From Rhodopseudomonas palustris (GTDB lineage: Bacteria > Pseudomonadota > Alphaproteobacteria > Rhizobiales > Xanthobacteraceae): a DNA stretch of 64,000 nucleotides. Positions 43,770 through 52,637 of the stretch are shown here, piece by piece (position 1 is the first letter of the stretch; each line of letters opens with the position of its first letter). A model generated the notes under the pieces. That model saw nothing but the letters and a program-made list of their open reading frames with translations, was not told the DNA's origin and did no database searches. The position numbers and the translations under genes were made by a program. The stretch spans positions 2,914,001 through 2,978,000 of the forward strand of contig NZ_CP140155.1 in NCBI RefSeq assembly GCF_034479375.1, given 5' to 3'.

Positions 43770-45301
43770 GACGTCACCAGACTGTCGGCCTCGGGGACCA
43801 GGGAATCGAGCACGCGCGCCGAGGACAACACCCCGGGAAGACCGGCGCCGGGATGCGTTCCGGCGCCGACCAGATACAGGTTCTTGACGTCTTCGCTCTG
43901 GTTGTGCGGCCTGAACCAGGCGCTCTGCCACAGCACGGGCTCGAGCCCGAACGCGGCGCCGCGGAACGACGACAGCCGGTCGCGGAAATCCAGCGGCGTG
44001 GTGAGCTTCGAGGTCACCACCTGATTTTCGAGATCGGGCAACACGGTGGCGCCGAGCATCTTGGCGATCGAGGCGCGATAGCTCTCGGCCTTGGTGGTCC
44101 AGTCGATGTCGCCGAGCAGGTTGGGCACCGGCGACAGCACGTAGAACGTATCGCAGCCGGGCGGCGCCAGCGACGGATCGGTCGCGGTCGGGCGATGCAG
44201 ATACAGGCTGAAATCATCGGCGACGATCTTGCGCGAGAAGATGTCGGTGATCAGTTCCTTGTAGCGCGGCCCGAGCAGAATGGTGTGATGCTTGACGTCG
44301 TCGTAGCGCCGCTTGGTGCCGAAGTACCAGACGAACAGGCCCATCGAGTAGCGCGAGCGCTCGATCTTGGCGTCGGTCCAGCGCTTGCGGGTCTCCGGCG
44401 CCAGCAGATAGCGATAGGTCGAGGCCGAATCGGCGTTCGACACAACGATGTCGGCCTTGATGAGTTCGCCGTCGGCGAGCTCGACGCCGCGGGCGGCGCC
44501 GTTGTCGACCACGATGCGGCGGACGTCCTGCTTGTAACGGATCTCGTTGCCCTGGCCTTCGATCAGCTTGACCAGGCCGGTGACGAGCGCGCCGGTGCCG
44601 CCCATCGCCGAGTGCACGCCCCACTGCTTTTCTAGATAGGTGATCAGGCAGTACACCGAACTCGACATGAACGGATTGCCGCCGATCAGCAGCGGATGGA
44701 AGCTGAACACTTGCCGAAGCTTCGGGTCCTTGAAGTGCTTGGCGACCAGGCCGAAGACGCTGCGATAGCTCTCCAGCTTGATCATGTCCGGCGCGATCTT
44801 CAGCATGTCGGTGAAGCGGCTGAACGCCTGATCGCCGAGCTGCTCGAAGCCGACCTTGAAGATCGCCTGCGACGCCGCCATGAAGCGGTCGTAGGCCGGG
44901 ACGTCGTCGGGACAGAATTTCGCGATCTGGTCCAGCACCGCGTCGCGGTCGTCGGAATAATCGAAGAAGGTGCCGTCGTCGAAGCGGATGCGGTAGAACG
45001 GCGACATCGGCTTCAGCGTGACGTCGTCGGACATCCGCTTGCCGCACAGCGTCCACAGCTCCTCGAACAGATACGGCGCGGTGACGATGGTCGGGCCGGC
45101 GTCGAAAGTGAAGCCGTCCTGCTTGTGGACGTAAGCGCGGCCGCCGGGCGCATCGAGTTTTTCGAGAACGGTTACCCGGTACCCTTTGGCGCCGAGCCGC
45201 ACCGCGGCGGCAAGACCGCCAAAGCCGGAGCCGATCACCACCGCGTGCGGTGCCTGATCGCGTGGAAGACGAGAAGTGGGTTTCAGACCGGGATCGAGCA
45301 T
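43766..45301 (-). CDS. crtI: phytoene desaturase
   Basis: FAD-dependent desaturase producing neurosporene/lycopene. Start MLDPGLKPTSRLPRDQAPHA gives 511 residues; the ATG lies 10 bp after a PpsR box, making the longer start at 45343 unlikely. AVVIGSGFGGLAAAVRLGAKGYRVTVLEK, C-terminal NLYLVGAGTHPGAGLPGVLSSARV. Operon crtI-crtB. Confidence 0.96.
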   Translation of the reverse strand: MLDPGLKPTSRLPRDQAPHAVVIGSGFGGLAAAVRLGAKGYRVTVLEKLDAPGGRAYVHKQDGFTFDAGPTIVTAPYLFEELWTLCGKRMSDDVTLKPMSPFYRIRFDDGTFFDYSDDRDAVLDQIAKFCPDDVPAYDRFMAASQAIFKVGFEQLGDQAFSRFTDMLKIAPDMIKLESYRSVFGLVAKHFKDPKLRQVFSFHPLLIGGNPFMSSSVYCLITYLEKQWGVHSAMGGTGALVTGLVKLIEGQGNEIRYKQDVRRIVVDNGAARGVELADGELIKADIVVSNADSASTYRYLLAPETRKRWTDAKIERSRYSMGLFVWYFGTKRRYDDVKHHTILLGPRYKELITDIFSRKIVADDFSLYLHRPTATDPSLAPPGCDTFYVLSPVPNLLGDIDWTTKAESYRASIAKMLGATVLPDLENQVVTSKLTTPLDFRDRLSSFRGAAFGLEPVLWQSAWFRPHNQSEDVKNLYLVGAGTHPGAGLPGVLSSARVLDSLVPEADSLVTS

Positions 45302-45310
45302 GGGGACCAC

Positions 45311-45328
45311 TGTAACGAAAAATTGACA
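45311..45328. promoter_or_regulatory. PpsR box proximal to crtI
   Basis: TGTAACGAAAAATTGACA, perfect TGT-N12-ACA, ending 10 bp upstream of the crtI ATG, so binding would cover the ribosome-site/transcription-start zone. Confidence 0.8.
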
Positions 45329-45346
45329 GCCGAACCAGTCCAAATG

Positions 45347-45364
45347 TGTAATGCGAACGTTACA
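45347..45364. promoter_or_regulatory. PpsR box distal to crtI
   Basis: TGTAATGCGAACGTTACA, perfect TGT-N12-ACA and itself a near-complete palindrome (TGTAA/TTACA). Centre 36 bp from the proximal box. It lies just downstream of the bchO stop. Confidence 0.8.
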
Positions 45365-45378
45365 CCGCTGTCTTTGAT

Positions 45379-46269
45379 CTATTCGACATTTTGCCCCACC
45401 TCGTGCGAATATCGCTCGATCAGCGCCGCGATCAAATCCGGCCGCTCCTCATGGGCCAGATGGCCCAGCCCCGGAATCCGTTCGAGCACCGCTTTCGGCT
45501 GAATTTCCAGCACCTTACGGGCGACCGAGGGCGGAATCGCGCGGTCGCCATCGGCCGCGACCAGCACCAGTTGCGGCTTCAGATTCGGCAGCGCCTTCAG
45601 CAGCGGCTCGAGTTCCCAGTTCGCCATCATCCGCAGCGCGGCGGCGACATGGGCCGAATTTCCGACCAGCTTGCCGTACAGCTTGATTCCGACCGGATCG
45701 ATGGTCGAGCCGGTATTGCCGATCAGCCGCTCGACCGCGCCGCGGCTGCCGGCCTGCCAGGCGAAGAAGCCGGGGACGAACGGATTCAGCACCAGCATCT
45801 TGGCCAGCGGCGAGAAGATGTTCGCGGCCGGCCCGCCATAGGGCAGAAACGCGCCGTTGAGGCTGATCAGCAGCTTTGGGGCGATGCTGCCGTCGAGGCA
45901 CATCCGCGCCGCGATCGCAGCCCCCGCGGAATGCCCGACCACGATCTGCGGCGACACCCCGAGCACCCGTAGGAGCGTGGCGAGATCGCCGGCCATGCCC
46001 GGCAGCGACAGCCGGTGCGCGCGCGGCGACTGGGTGAAGCCGTGGCCGGGCAGATCCGGCGCGACCACGCGAAAATGCTGCGCCAGCAGCGGCGCGAGAC
46101 CGCGCCAGGAATGCGACGCCGCGCCGGTGCCGTGGATCAACAGCAGCGCCGGCGCATCCGCCGGCCCCATCAGTTGGACGTGCCAGCGGAAGCCGCCGGC
46201 CTCGACGAACCGGCTGGCCTCGCGGTGCGGCCAGTCGACGCCGTCCCGGCTCCAGACGAGCTCGCTCAT
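45379..46269 (-). CDS. bchO: BchO-type alpha/beta hydrolase (Mg-chelatase-associated)
   Basis: 296-residue alpha/beta hydrolase of the BchO family, often called the Mg-chelatase 30-kDa subunit; its reaction is not established. Oxyanion HGTGAASHSW, nucleophile elbow VVGHSAGAAIAARM (Ser ~120), His in GLGHLAHEERPDL. In many relatives it follows bchD directly; here it is separated from bchD by other genes. Confidence 0.9.
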   Translation of the reverse strand: MSELVWSRDGVDWPHREASRFVEAGGFRWHVQLMGPADAPALLLIHGTGAASHSWRGLAPLLAQHFRVVAPDLPGHGFTQSPRAHRLSLPGMAGDLATLLRVLGVSPQIVVGHSAGAAIAARMCLDGSIAPKLLISLNGAFLPYGGPAANIFSPLAKMLVLNPFVPGFFAWQAGSRGAVERLIGNTGSTIDPVGIKLYGKLVGNSAHVAAALRMMANWELEPLLKALPNLKPQLVLVAADGDRAIPPSVARKVLEIQPKAVLERIPGLGHLAHEERPDLIAALIERYSHEVGQNVE

Positions 46270-46290
46270 CGCCTACCCCGGCTACAGGCC

Positions 46291-46390
46291 CCTCATGGTG
46301 AGGAGCCCGCTCCGCGGGCGTCTCGAACCATGAGGATGTGGGGCTCCATCCTTCGAGACGCGGCCCTGCGGGCCGCTCCTCAGGATGAGG
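46291..46390. repeat. 100-bp double-hairpin intergenic repeat, copy 1
   Basis: Two inverted arms: CCTCATGGTGAGGAG...CGTCTCGAACCATG and CATCCTTCGAGACG...GCTCCTCAGGATGAGG. Each arm folds on itself (CATGGT/ACCATG; CATCCT/AGGATG) and the arms pair with each other. Same family as 49698-49802. Confidence 0.8.
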
Positions 46391-46429
46391 CTTGTCGTGT
46401 TGGCAGGCCGTGGCATGACCGCTCGCGCC

Positions 46430-47383
46430 TCAGGCCGGCTGCTTGGCGACCCGGGCGAGGAATTCGTCGTAGGTGCGCAGGAATTCGGCGGGCATTTCGA
46501 AATGCGGCATCGCGCCGGTTTGGAATACGGTGACGGTCCAGTTCGGCCGGCCTTCGACGGTGCTCTTGTTGCCGTAATCGACGAAATCGCCGCGCACGCC
46601 GTGCGACAGCCACGCCGGCATCTTCAGATCCTGATAGATCCGCAGGATGTCCTGGCTGAACAGATAGCCCGAGACGAAGTAATAAGGCGCGTGCTGGGCG
46701 CCGGGCTGATGCGTCGTCAGATAGTCGTAGTCAAGCAGGCCCTGATCGATGTTGGGCGAGCCGAAGGTCTTGCGCAGGAACCAGGCGATCACCGATTTCT
46801 TCGTCAGCAGGCCGAACACGGTCTCGCTCCAGAGCGGGTTTTCGAAGAATGCATGCAGCCACGGAATCGCCCGCGAACCCTTGACCCAGCGCACCTGCCG
46901 GCGATCGAAGCCGGTCGGACTCACCAATGCCACGCTGCGGAACGGCTTCGGCGACTCGTCGGCGGCGCGCCCGAGAAACTCACAGCCGAGCGACAACGCG
47001 ACCGCGTCGAACGGCGCGTCGCCGTGGATCTTCTGAATCTCGGCGACGGCGGCGTGGATCGCATCCGTCATCATCCGAATTGTGTATTGACGCTTGGCGC
47101 GCGAGGAATGACCAAAGCCCGGCAACTCGATCGCGTAGACCGGGCGGCTCCTGGCGTAGTGCTCGTAGATCGGTTTCATCTCGTAGGCCGATCCCGCCGC
47201 ATTGATGCTGTGGACGAGAAGCATCGGCGGCTCCGACGTCGGTGTCGCCGGCGACGCGGTCCAATAGGTCAGCCGACCGGCCAAGCTGTCGATGTCGTGG
47301 CGCTCTCCGGAGACCGGTGCTGGAAGGTTCGGGTTTTCGTTGCGCGTCGCGGTCGATCCGGGGGTGGGTGCGGTTGCGTTCAT
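46430..47383 (-). CDS. alpha/beta hydrolase with atypical nucleophile elbow
   Basis: 317 residues. Oxyanion strand PMLLVHSINAAGSAYE, elbow DAVALSLGCEFLGRAA (AxSxG instead of GxSxG), catalytic Asp candidates near WLSHGVRGDFVDYGN and His in GAMPHFEMP. N-terminus Thr/Pro-rich, no signal. Same strand as bchO, 160 bp upstream of it, with a repeat between. Substrate unknown; candidate for esterase action on pigments, speculative. Confidence 0.75.
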   Translation of the reverse strand: MNATAPTPGSTATRNENPNLPAPVSGERHDIDSLAGRLTYWTASPATPTSEPPMLLVHSINAAGSAYEMKPIYEHYARSRPVYAIELPGFGHSSRAKRQYTIRMMTDAIHAAVAEIQKIHGDAPFDAVALSLGCEFLGRAADESPKPFRSVALVSPTGFDRRQVRWVKGSRAIPWLHAFFENPLWSETVFGLLTKKSVIAWFLRKTFGSPNIDQGLLDYDYLTTHQPGAQHAPYYFVSGYLFSQDILRIYQDLKMPAWLSHGVRGDFVDYGNKSTVEGRPNWTVTVFQTGAMPHFEMPAEFLRTYDEFLARVAKQPA

Positions 47384-47494
47384 CTCGAAATTCCTGTTCG
47401 CGGCCGCTCCGGCCGCATCTCGACGTGGCCAAGACGGTGTGCGCAGTGTATCAGACCGTCAAGAACGCTTGTCGTATAACAATGGGTATCTCTC

Positions 47495-48541
47495 TTGACA
47501 CAGAAACTGGTGACGAAACCGTTCATTGAGGTGCTTTCCGGCAATCGGCAGGCCTCTCCCCCGATGTGGATGATGCGGCAGGCCGGCCGTTACCTGCCGG
47601 AATACCGCGCGACCCGCGCCGAAGCCGGGAGCTTCCTCGACCTGTGCTTCAACGCCAAGCTCGCCGCCGAGGTGACGTTGCAGCCGATCCGGCGCTTCGG
47701 CTTCGACGCCGCGATCATCTTTTCCGACATCCTGGTGGTGCCTTACGCGCTCGGACGCGCGGTCCGCTTCGAGGTCGGCGAGGGCCCGCGTCTCGATCCG
47801 TTGAATTCGCCGGACCTGGTCGGCACGCTGAACGGCGCGATCGACATGTCCAAGCTCGAACCGGTGTTCGAAGCCCTTCGCATCGTGCGCAGCGAGCTCG
47901 CCCCGGAAACCACGCTGATCGGCTTCTGCGGCGCGCCGTTCACGGTCGCGACCTATATGGTCGCCGGCCAGGGCACGTCGGATCAGCATCCGGCCCGGCT
48001 GATGGCGTATCAGCACCCCGGCGCCTTCGCCAAGATCATCGACGTGCTCGTCGAGAGCTCGATTCAGTATCTGCTGAAGCAGCTCGAAGCCGGCGCCGAC
48101 GTGCTGCAGATCTTCGACACCTGGGGCGGCATTCTGCCGCCGCGCGAATTCGAGAAGTGGTGCATCGCGCCGACTCGCCGCATCGTCGAGGGCGTCCGCA
48201 AGGTCAAGCCGGACGCCAAGATCATCGGCTTCCCGCGCGGCGCCGGCGCGCTGCTGCCGGCCTTCATCGAACGCACCGGCGTCGACGCCGTGAGCATCGA
48301 CTGGACCGCCGAGCCGAACCTGGTTCGCGAGCAGGTGCAGAGCAAGGTCGCGGTTCAGGGCAACCTCGATCCGCTGCTGCTGATCGCCGGCGGTTCGGCG
48401 CTCGACCAGGGCGTGGACGACGTGCTGGAGAATTTCTCGGGCGGCCGTCACATCTTCAATCTCGGCCACGGCATCACCCCGGAGGCCCCGGTCGCGCATG
48501 TCGAGCAGATGGTGAAGCGGGTCCGCGCCTACAAAGGCTGA
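47495..48541 (+). CDS. hemE: uroporphyrinogen decarboxylase
   Basis: Decarboxylates uroporphyrinogen III to coproporphyrinogen III. Family blocks [76 protein letters not shown]. Start uncertain: TTG at 47495 (348 residues) or GTG at 47510 (MTKPFIEVL, closer to the family). No strong SD for either. Divergent from the hydrolase gene. Confidence 0.96.
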   Translation: MTQKLVTKPFIEVLSGNRQASPPMWMMRQAGRYLPEYRATRAEAGSFLDLCFNAKLAAEVTLQPIRRFGFDAAIIFSDILVVPYALGRAVRFEVGEGPRLDPLNSPDLVGTLNGAIDMSKLEPVFEALRIVRSELAPETTLIGFCGAPFTVATYMVAGQGTSDQHPARLMAYQHPGAFAKIIDVLVESSIQYLLKQLEAGADVLQIFDTWGGILPPREFEKWCIAPTRRIVEGVRKVKPDAKIIGFPRGAGALLPAFIERTGVDAVSIDWTAEPNLVREQVQSKVAVQGNLDPLLLIAGGSALDQGVDDVLENFSGGRHIFNLGHGITPEAPVAHVEQMVKRVRAYKG

Positions 48542-48561
48542 GACCTCCGCATCGACGATCG

Positions 48562-48590
48562 AAGCCGGTGCGCGAGCGCCGGCTTTTTTC
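48562..48590 (+). terminator. terminator after hemE
   Basis: Stem AAGCCGG (48562-48568)/CCGGCTT (48579-48585), 10-nt loop, followed by TTTTTTC. 21 bp after the hemE stop. Confidence 0.85.
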
Positions 48591-48870
48591 GTGCCGATCG
48601 ACCGAGCTCCTTTCGGCGGGGACGCGTTGCGAGTTCCCGCCGGACGTCACCGCTGGTAGCAACACAATCAAAATGATCGCACCGGATGTAGAAAATGCCC
48701 GTCCCGCAGGCAGTTCCGGCAGCCGATTCAACATGACAACAAAGCGTTCCGACAATCGCGCGGCCGAATAATCGTTCGATAACCAAGGCGGCAGCCATTC
48801 TCGAAATGACTGGCCTTCGTAAATCCACGGAGCTTAGTAGAGGCAGCAACTACCTGGAGGAGTTCAAGCC
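48591..48870. other. hemE-PilZ gene gap
   Basis: About 280 bp of lower GC than its surroundings in places; the only clear element is CTGGAGGAGTTC, the ribosome site of the next gene. Presumably carries that gene's promoter; no PpsR box seen. Confidence 0.4.
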
Positions 48871-49602
48871 GTGTCCGTCCGGGCCTTTCTCAAGCAGCGC
48901 GCCGTCAACATCGCCGTGGGTGGCAATTACTCGCTGGCGAACTGGTACGACCAGAACGGCAAGCCGCGGAACTTCGCCTGCCGGACCAGTCGGGTATCGC
49001 CGTTCCGGATGATCGTCGACGTGCCGGTCGTCGGCCGCGTCGGGGATTCGATCTCGTCGTATTTCAGCGATTTCGGCAAGCTCGACGGCCATATCAGCGA
49101 CACCGTGCCGGGCGGGTTCCTGCTCGAGCTCGCCGTCACCCGCGCGATGCGCGAGCGGCTGTCGAACCAGTTGAGCTGGCTCGAGAAGAAGCTGAGCGAC
49201 CCGGCGATCGTCGATGCGCGGGAGCAGGCCCGGATCGTTCCCGCCTGCCCGCATTCCAGCCTGATCCTTGCCGACGGCAGCATGCACACCTGCTTCGTCA
49301 TCGACATGTCGATTTCGGGCGTCGCCGTGTCCGCCGACGTTCAGCCCGAGATCGGCACGCCGCTGGCGGTCGGCGGCTGCGTCGGCCGCGTCGTCCGCCA
49401 CCGCAGCGATGGCTTCGCGGTGAAGTTCAGTGAACTGCAGAACCGCAACGAGCTGGAGTGGCGGATCGCCCGGCCACCGGCCCGGAACTCCGTGGCCGAA
49501 GCGCGCGTCGAACGACTCGCTGCGGAGAAGCCGTCCGAGCAATGGACTGACGCCAAGCCCTCGAACGAGGACGGCAGCGGCACCTTCGTGCTGGACGCCT
49601 GA
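48871..49602 (+). CDS. PilZ domain protein, putative c-di-GMP receptor
   Basis: 243 residues from a GTG 9 bp after GGAGGAG. The second half holds a PilZ domain with RxxxR (R-E-Q-A-R) and, after the first strands, CFVIDMSISGVAVSADV, the DxSxxG motif, then GRVVRHRSDGFAVKF. Residues ~20-95 resemble a degenerate first PilZ domain (SRVSPFRMIVDVPVVGRVGD). The motif set predicts c-di-GMP binding. Target unknown; no flagellar or cellulose genes nearby. Confidence 0.82.
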   Translation: MSVRAFLKQRAVNIAVGGNYSLANWYDQNGKPRNFACRTSRVSPFRMIVDVPVVGRVGDSISSYFSDFGKLDGHISDTVPGGFLLELAVTRAMRERLSNQLSWLEKKLSDPAIVDAREQARIVPACPHSSLILADGSMHTCFVIDMSISGVAVSADVQPEIGTPLAVGGCVGRVVRHRSDGFAVKFSELQNRNELEWRIARPPARNSVAEARVERLAAEKPSEQWTDAKPSNEDGSGTFVLDA

Positions 49603-49697
49603 GCGGCGCCGTTCACTCGAAACGAGCTCGCATCCAGTGCAGTTCTGTCTCCGATGGAATCGGCACTGGCGTTCCGGGACACTCACCACAGGCACAA

Positions 49698-49802
49698 CCT
49701 CATGGTGAGGAGGCGCGCAGCGCCGTCTCGAACCATGGCCGCCGGCATTGCGTCTCCCCATCCTTCGAGACACCCGGCTTCGCCGGGCTCCTCAGGATGA
49801 GG
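49698..49802. repeat. 105-bp double-hairpin intergenic repeat, copy 2
   Basis: Same family as 46291-46390: CCTCATGGTGAGGAG...CGTCTCGAACCATG, spacer, CCATCCTTCGAGACA...GCTCCTCAGGATGAGG. Sits between the convergent PilZ gene and bchD, where it could serve as a bidirectional terminator. Confidence 0.8.
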
Positions 49803-49849
49803 AGTCAGTGCATTTGGCAAGGGCCATGTCGATCAATCGATGAGACGTT

Positions 49850-51610
49850 CTAGCGCGTCGCCGCAGTCACCGCCTTCGCCAGCACATTGGCGTCGGCGTA
49901 GGGCATCGGCAGATAGCGCGCGTCCATTTCCTTGGCGAAGGCCTCGGCCTGCGGGCCCGGCCGCGGCGACATGTCGATCACCACCGAGTTGATCGCAGCG
50001 ACGCGGAATTGTCGGGCCGAGGCTTTGGCGTCTTCCTCGGCCTGCGGCCGGCCCGGCGCGCCGTCGCGCGCGATGTTGGCGCGGCCGTCGGTGAGTACGA
50101 TCACCGTCGGGGTCTGGCCCTTGCGCTTGATCGAGTCGGCCAGCATGAAGGCGGCGTCGAGCCCGGCCGCGAGCGGCGTGCCGCCGCCGCCCGGCAGGCC
50201 GGCGAGGCTGCGCTTGGCGCGCGCCAGCGACCGCGTCGGCGGCAGCAGGATCTCGGCGATCGAACCGCGGAACGCGATCATCGCCACCTGATCGCGGCGC
50301 ACATAGCAATCGGCAAGTAACAACTCGACCGCGCCCTTGGCTTCGGCGAGCCGATGCAGCGCGGCGGAGCCGGAGGCGTCGACCACGAAGATGGTGATGG
50401 TCTCGGTGCGCTGCTTGAAGCGCGCGATCCGGAAATCGTCCTTCTCGACCAGAATGCGCGGCGCGCTGCCGCTGCGGCCTTCGGCCTGACGCCGGCGCAG
50501 CGGCTGCCAGGGGGCTGCGGCGCGCAGCGTCTCGATGACGTTGAGCTTGGAGCCGTCGCGCAATTCGCCGCGCACGCTTCCGGTGGGCCGGCCGCGCTTC
50601 TTCGACTTCTGCAACTCGCCGGCCTTGCCGGCGGAGCGGGCGCGCGCGCGGCCCGCGGAGGCGCGCAGCGCTTCCAGCACGCCGGGCGGCATCGCGGCTT
50701 TCACCGCGGCGAGGATCACCTCGTCGAGCGCCTTGTCGATGTCCGGGGTCTGCTGTTCTTGATCGTTGTTGTCTTCGGAATTGTCTTCCGGCGGCGGCTC
50801 GGGCGGCGGCGGCTCGGCCTGGTCGGGCTGATCGGCTTGCGGAAACACGGTGGCGCGCGGCGCCAGCACCAGTCGCGCCGCCAGCGTGATGTCGTCCTGC
50901 TCGATGATGACACGATCGAACAGCGCCGCACTCGCCCGCGCCGCACGAAGCGCCAGCAGCGGCGCGCGCAGCGAGATGATGCCGAGCGCGGCAGCGGCGG
51001 TGCAGATCGCTTCGATCTGCGCGCTCTCGACCTTGATCGTGGACAGGCGCGCGCGCGCCGCCACGATGTCGTCGAGCAGGACCGGGAAGTCCTCGGTGTC
51101 GCGCCAGGCGAATTGATCGAGATCCAGATGGAAGCCGAGCCGGTCGCGCAGGCCGGCGGGCGAGAACTCGTCCTCGAGGCCTTCGTCGAGCGCCACCACG
51201 CCGAACCGCGCCGGCATCCGCAGTGACAGGCCGTCGCGCTCGACCGCGGTCTCCTGCGCGTCCATCGCGGCGGTCAGATACACATTGGTCGAGGACTGCA
51301 TCCGCTCGGCCATCGCCACCACCAGCACGCCGCCATCGGCTTCGGCGAGCAGGCCGCGCTCGGCGACCGGACGGCCGGCGAGCAGCGTGGCGGACAGATC
51401 GAGACCGCCGAGCAGGCGGCCGTCGGCGATATGCAGCGGCAAGTTCCGATAGGGCCGATCAGGCGGCAGCGCGGCGCGCAGCGTCGCCAGCCAGCGGTCG
51501 CGCACCGGGCCGGCGCGCGAGCGCAGCAGCACGCCGCCGGTGCCGACCGGGTCCACCGCGAACAACTGCGCCGCGGTCACCGCATCGGACCATGACAGCG
51601 AGATGCTCAT
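49850..51610 (-). CDS. bchD: magnesium chelatase subunit D
   Basis: Adaptor of the BchI-BchD AAA+ complex. 586 residues: AAA-like N-terminal half; a proline/acidic hinge (PDQAEPPPPEPPPEDNSEDN, ~270-295); a C-terminal VWA/integrin I domain with MIDAS FVVDASGSAALHR and VIVLTDGRANIARDG. 4-bp overlap with bchI. Confidence 0.96.
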   Translation of the reverse strand: MSISLSWSDAVTAAQLFAVDPVGTGGVLLRSRAGPVRDRWLATLRAALPPDRPYRNLPLHIADGRLLGGLDLSATLLAGRPVAERGLLAEADGGVLVVAMAERMQSSTNVYLTAAMDAQETAVERDGLSLRMPARFGVVALDEGLEDEFSPAGLRDRLGFHLDLDQFAWRDTEDFPVLLDDIVAARARLSTIKVESAQIEAICTAAAALGIISLRAPLLALRAARASAALFDRVIIEQDDITLAARLVLAPRATVFPQADQPDQAEPPPPEPPPEDNSEDNNDQEQQTPDIDKALDEVILAAVKAAMPPGVLEALRASAGRARARSAGKAGELQKSKKRGRPTGSVRGELRDGSKLNVIETLRAAAPWQPLRRRQAEGRSGSAPRILVEKDDFRIARFKQRTETITIFVVDASGSAALHRLAEAKGAVELLLADCYVRRDQVAMIAFRGSIAEILLPPTRSLARAKRSLAGLPGGGGTPLAAGLDAAFMLADSIKRKGQTPTVIVLTDGRANIARDGAPGRPQAEEDAKASARQFRVAAINSVVIDMSPRPGPQAEAFAKEMDARYLPMPYADANVLAKAVTAATR

Positions 51611-52629
51611 CCGAAGATTTCAGCGAGCGCCCGATCGACACGAACGCTCGATCCGGCGTCGTCCAGAGGATTGCGGCGCAGCCGATGCCGCAGCGCCGAC
51701 GGCGCGATCCGCTTGAGGTGATCGTCGGTGACGATCTTGTCGTGCTCCAGCGCAGCCAAGGCGCGGGCGGCGCGCATCAGCGTCAGTTCGCCGCGCAGGC
51801 CGTCGGTGCCGAGCGTCATGCACAGCCTGGCGGCACGCTCCAGCGCCGCATCGGGGACGCTGACGTCGGGCAGCCGGTCCTTGGCCTGGGTGATCTTGCG
51901 CCGCAGCTTGGCTTCTTCCTTCGACCAGTGCTCGAGGAACGCGGCAGAATCGTTCTCGAACGCATCGCGGCGGCGCACCACCTCGATCCGCTCCGGCAGC
52001 GTGTCCGGCGTCTTGACCTCGACCGACATGCCGAAGCGATCGAGCAGTTGCGGACGCAACTCGCCTTCTTCGGGGTTGCCGGTGCCGACCAGCACGAAGC
52101 GCGCCGGATGGCGGATCGAGAGGCCTTCGCGCTCGACCACGTTCTCGCCGGAGGCGGCGACGTCGAGCAACAGATCGACCAGATGATCTTCGAGCAGGTT
52201 GGCTTCGTCGATGTACAGGAAGCCGCGATGCGCCCGCGCCAGCAGGCCGGGCTCGAACGCCTTCTCGCCCTTGGCCAGCGCGCGTTCGAGATCGAGCGCG
52301 CCGACAACGCGGTCCTCGGTGGCGCCGAGCGGCAGATCGACCACCGGCACCGGCACCTGCGCGGACTTGACCTTGCCGTGCTTGGCCTTCTCCTGACACT
52401 CCTCGCAGAACCGCGCCGGCAGATCGGGATCGCAATTGTAGCGACAGCCGACCACGGTCTTCATCTTCGGCAGCAAGGCAGCGAGCGCGCGCACCGCGGT
52501 CGACTTGCCGGCGCCGCGATCGCCGAACGCCAGCACGCCGCCGACCTTCTGATCGATCGCCGCGATCAGCAGCGCGAGCTTCATCTCTTCCTGGCCGACG
52601 ATGGCTGAGAACGGAAATACGGTCGCCAT
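51607..52629 (-). CDS. bchI: magnesium chelatase ATPase subunit I
   Basis: AAA+ ATPase driving Mg2+ insertion. Walker A FGDRGAGKSTAVRAL, Walker B GFLYIDEANLLEDHLVDLLL, arginine/sensor VGTGNPEEGELRPQLLDRFG. Start MATVFPFSAIVGQEEMKLAL at 52629 (340 residues) is the family's; a GTG at 52641 overlaps the hemC stop and remains possible. Confidence 0.96.
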   Translation of the reverse strand: MATVFPFSAIVGQEEMKLALLIAAIDQKVGGVLAFGDRGAGKSTAVRALAALLPKMKTVVGCRYNCDPDLPARFCEECQEKAKHGKVKSAQVPVPVVDLPLGATEDRVVGALDLERALAKGEKAFEPGLLARAHRGFLYIDEANLLEDHLVDLLLDVAASGENVVEREGLSIRHPARFVLVGTGNPEEGELRPQLLDRFGMSVEVKTPDTLPERIEVVRRRDAFENDSAAFLEHWSKEEAKLRRKITQAKDRLPDVSVPDAALERAARLCMTLGTDGLRGELTLMRAARALAALEHDKIVTDDHLKRIAPSALRHRLRRNPLDDAGSSVRVDRALAEIFG

Positions 52630-52637
52630 GGGATGGG

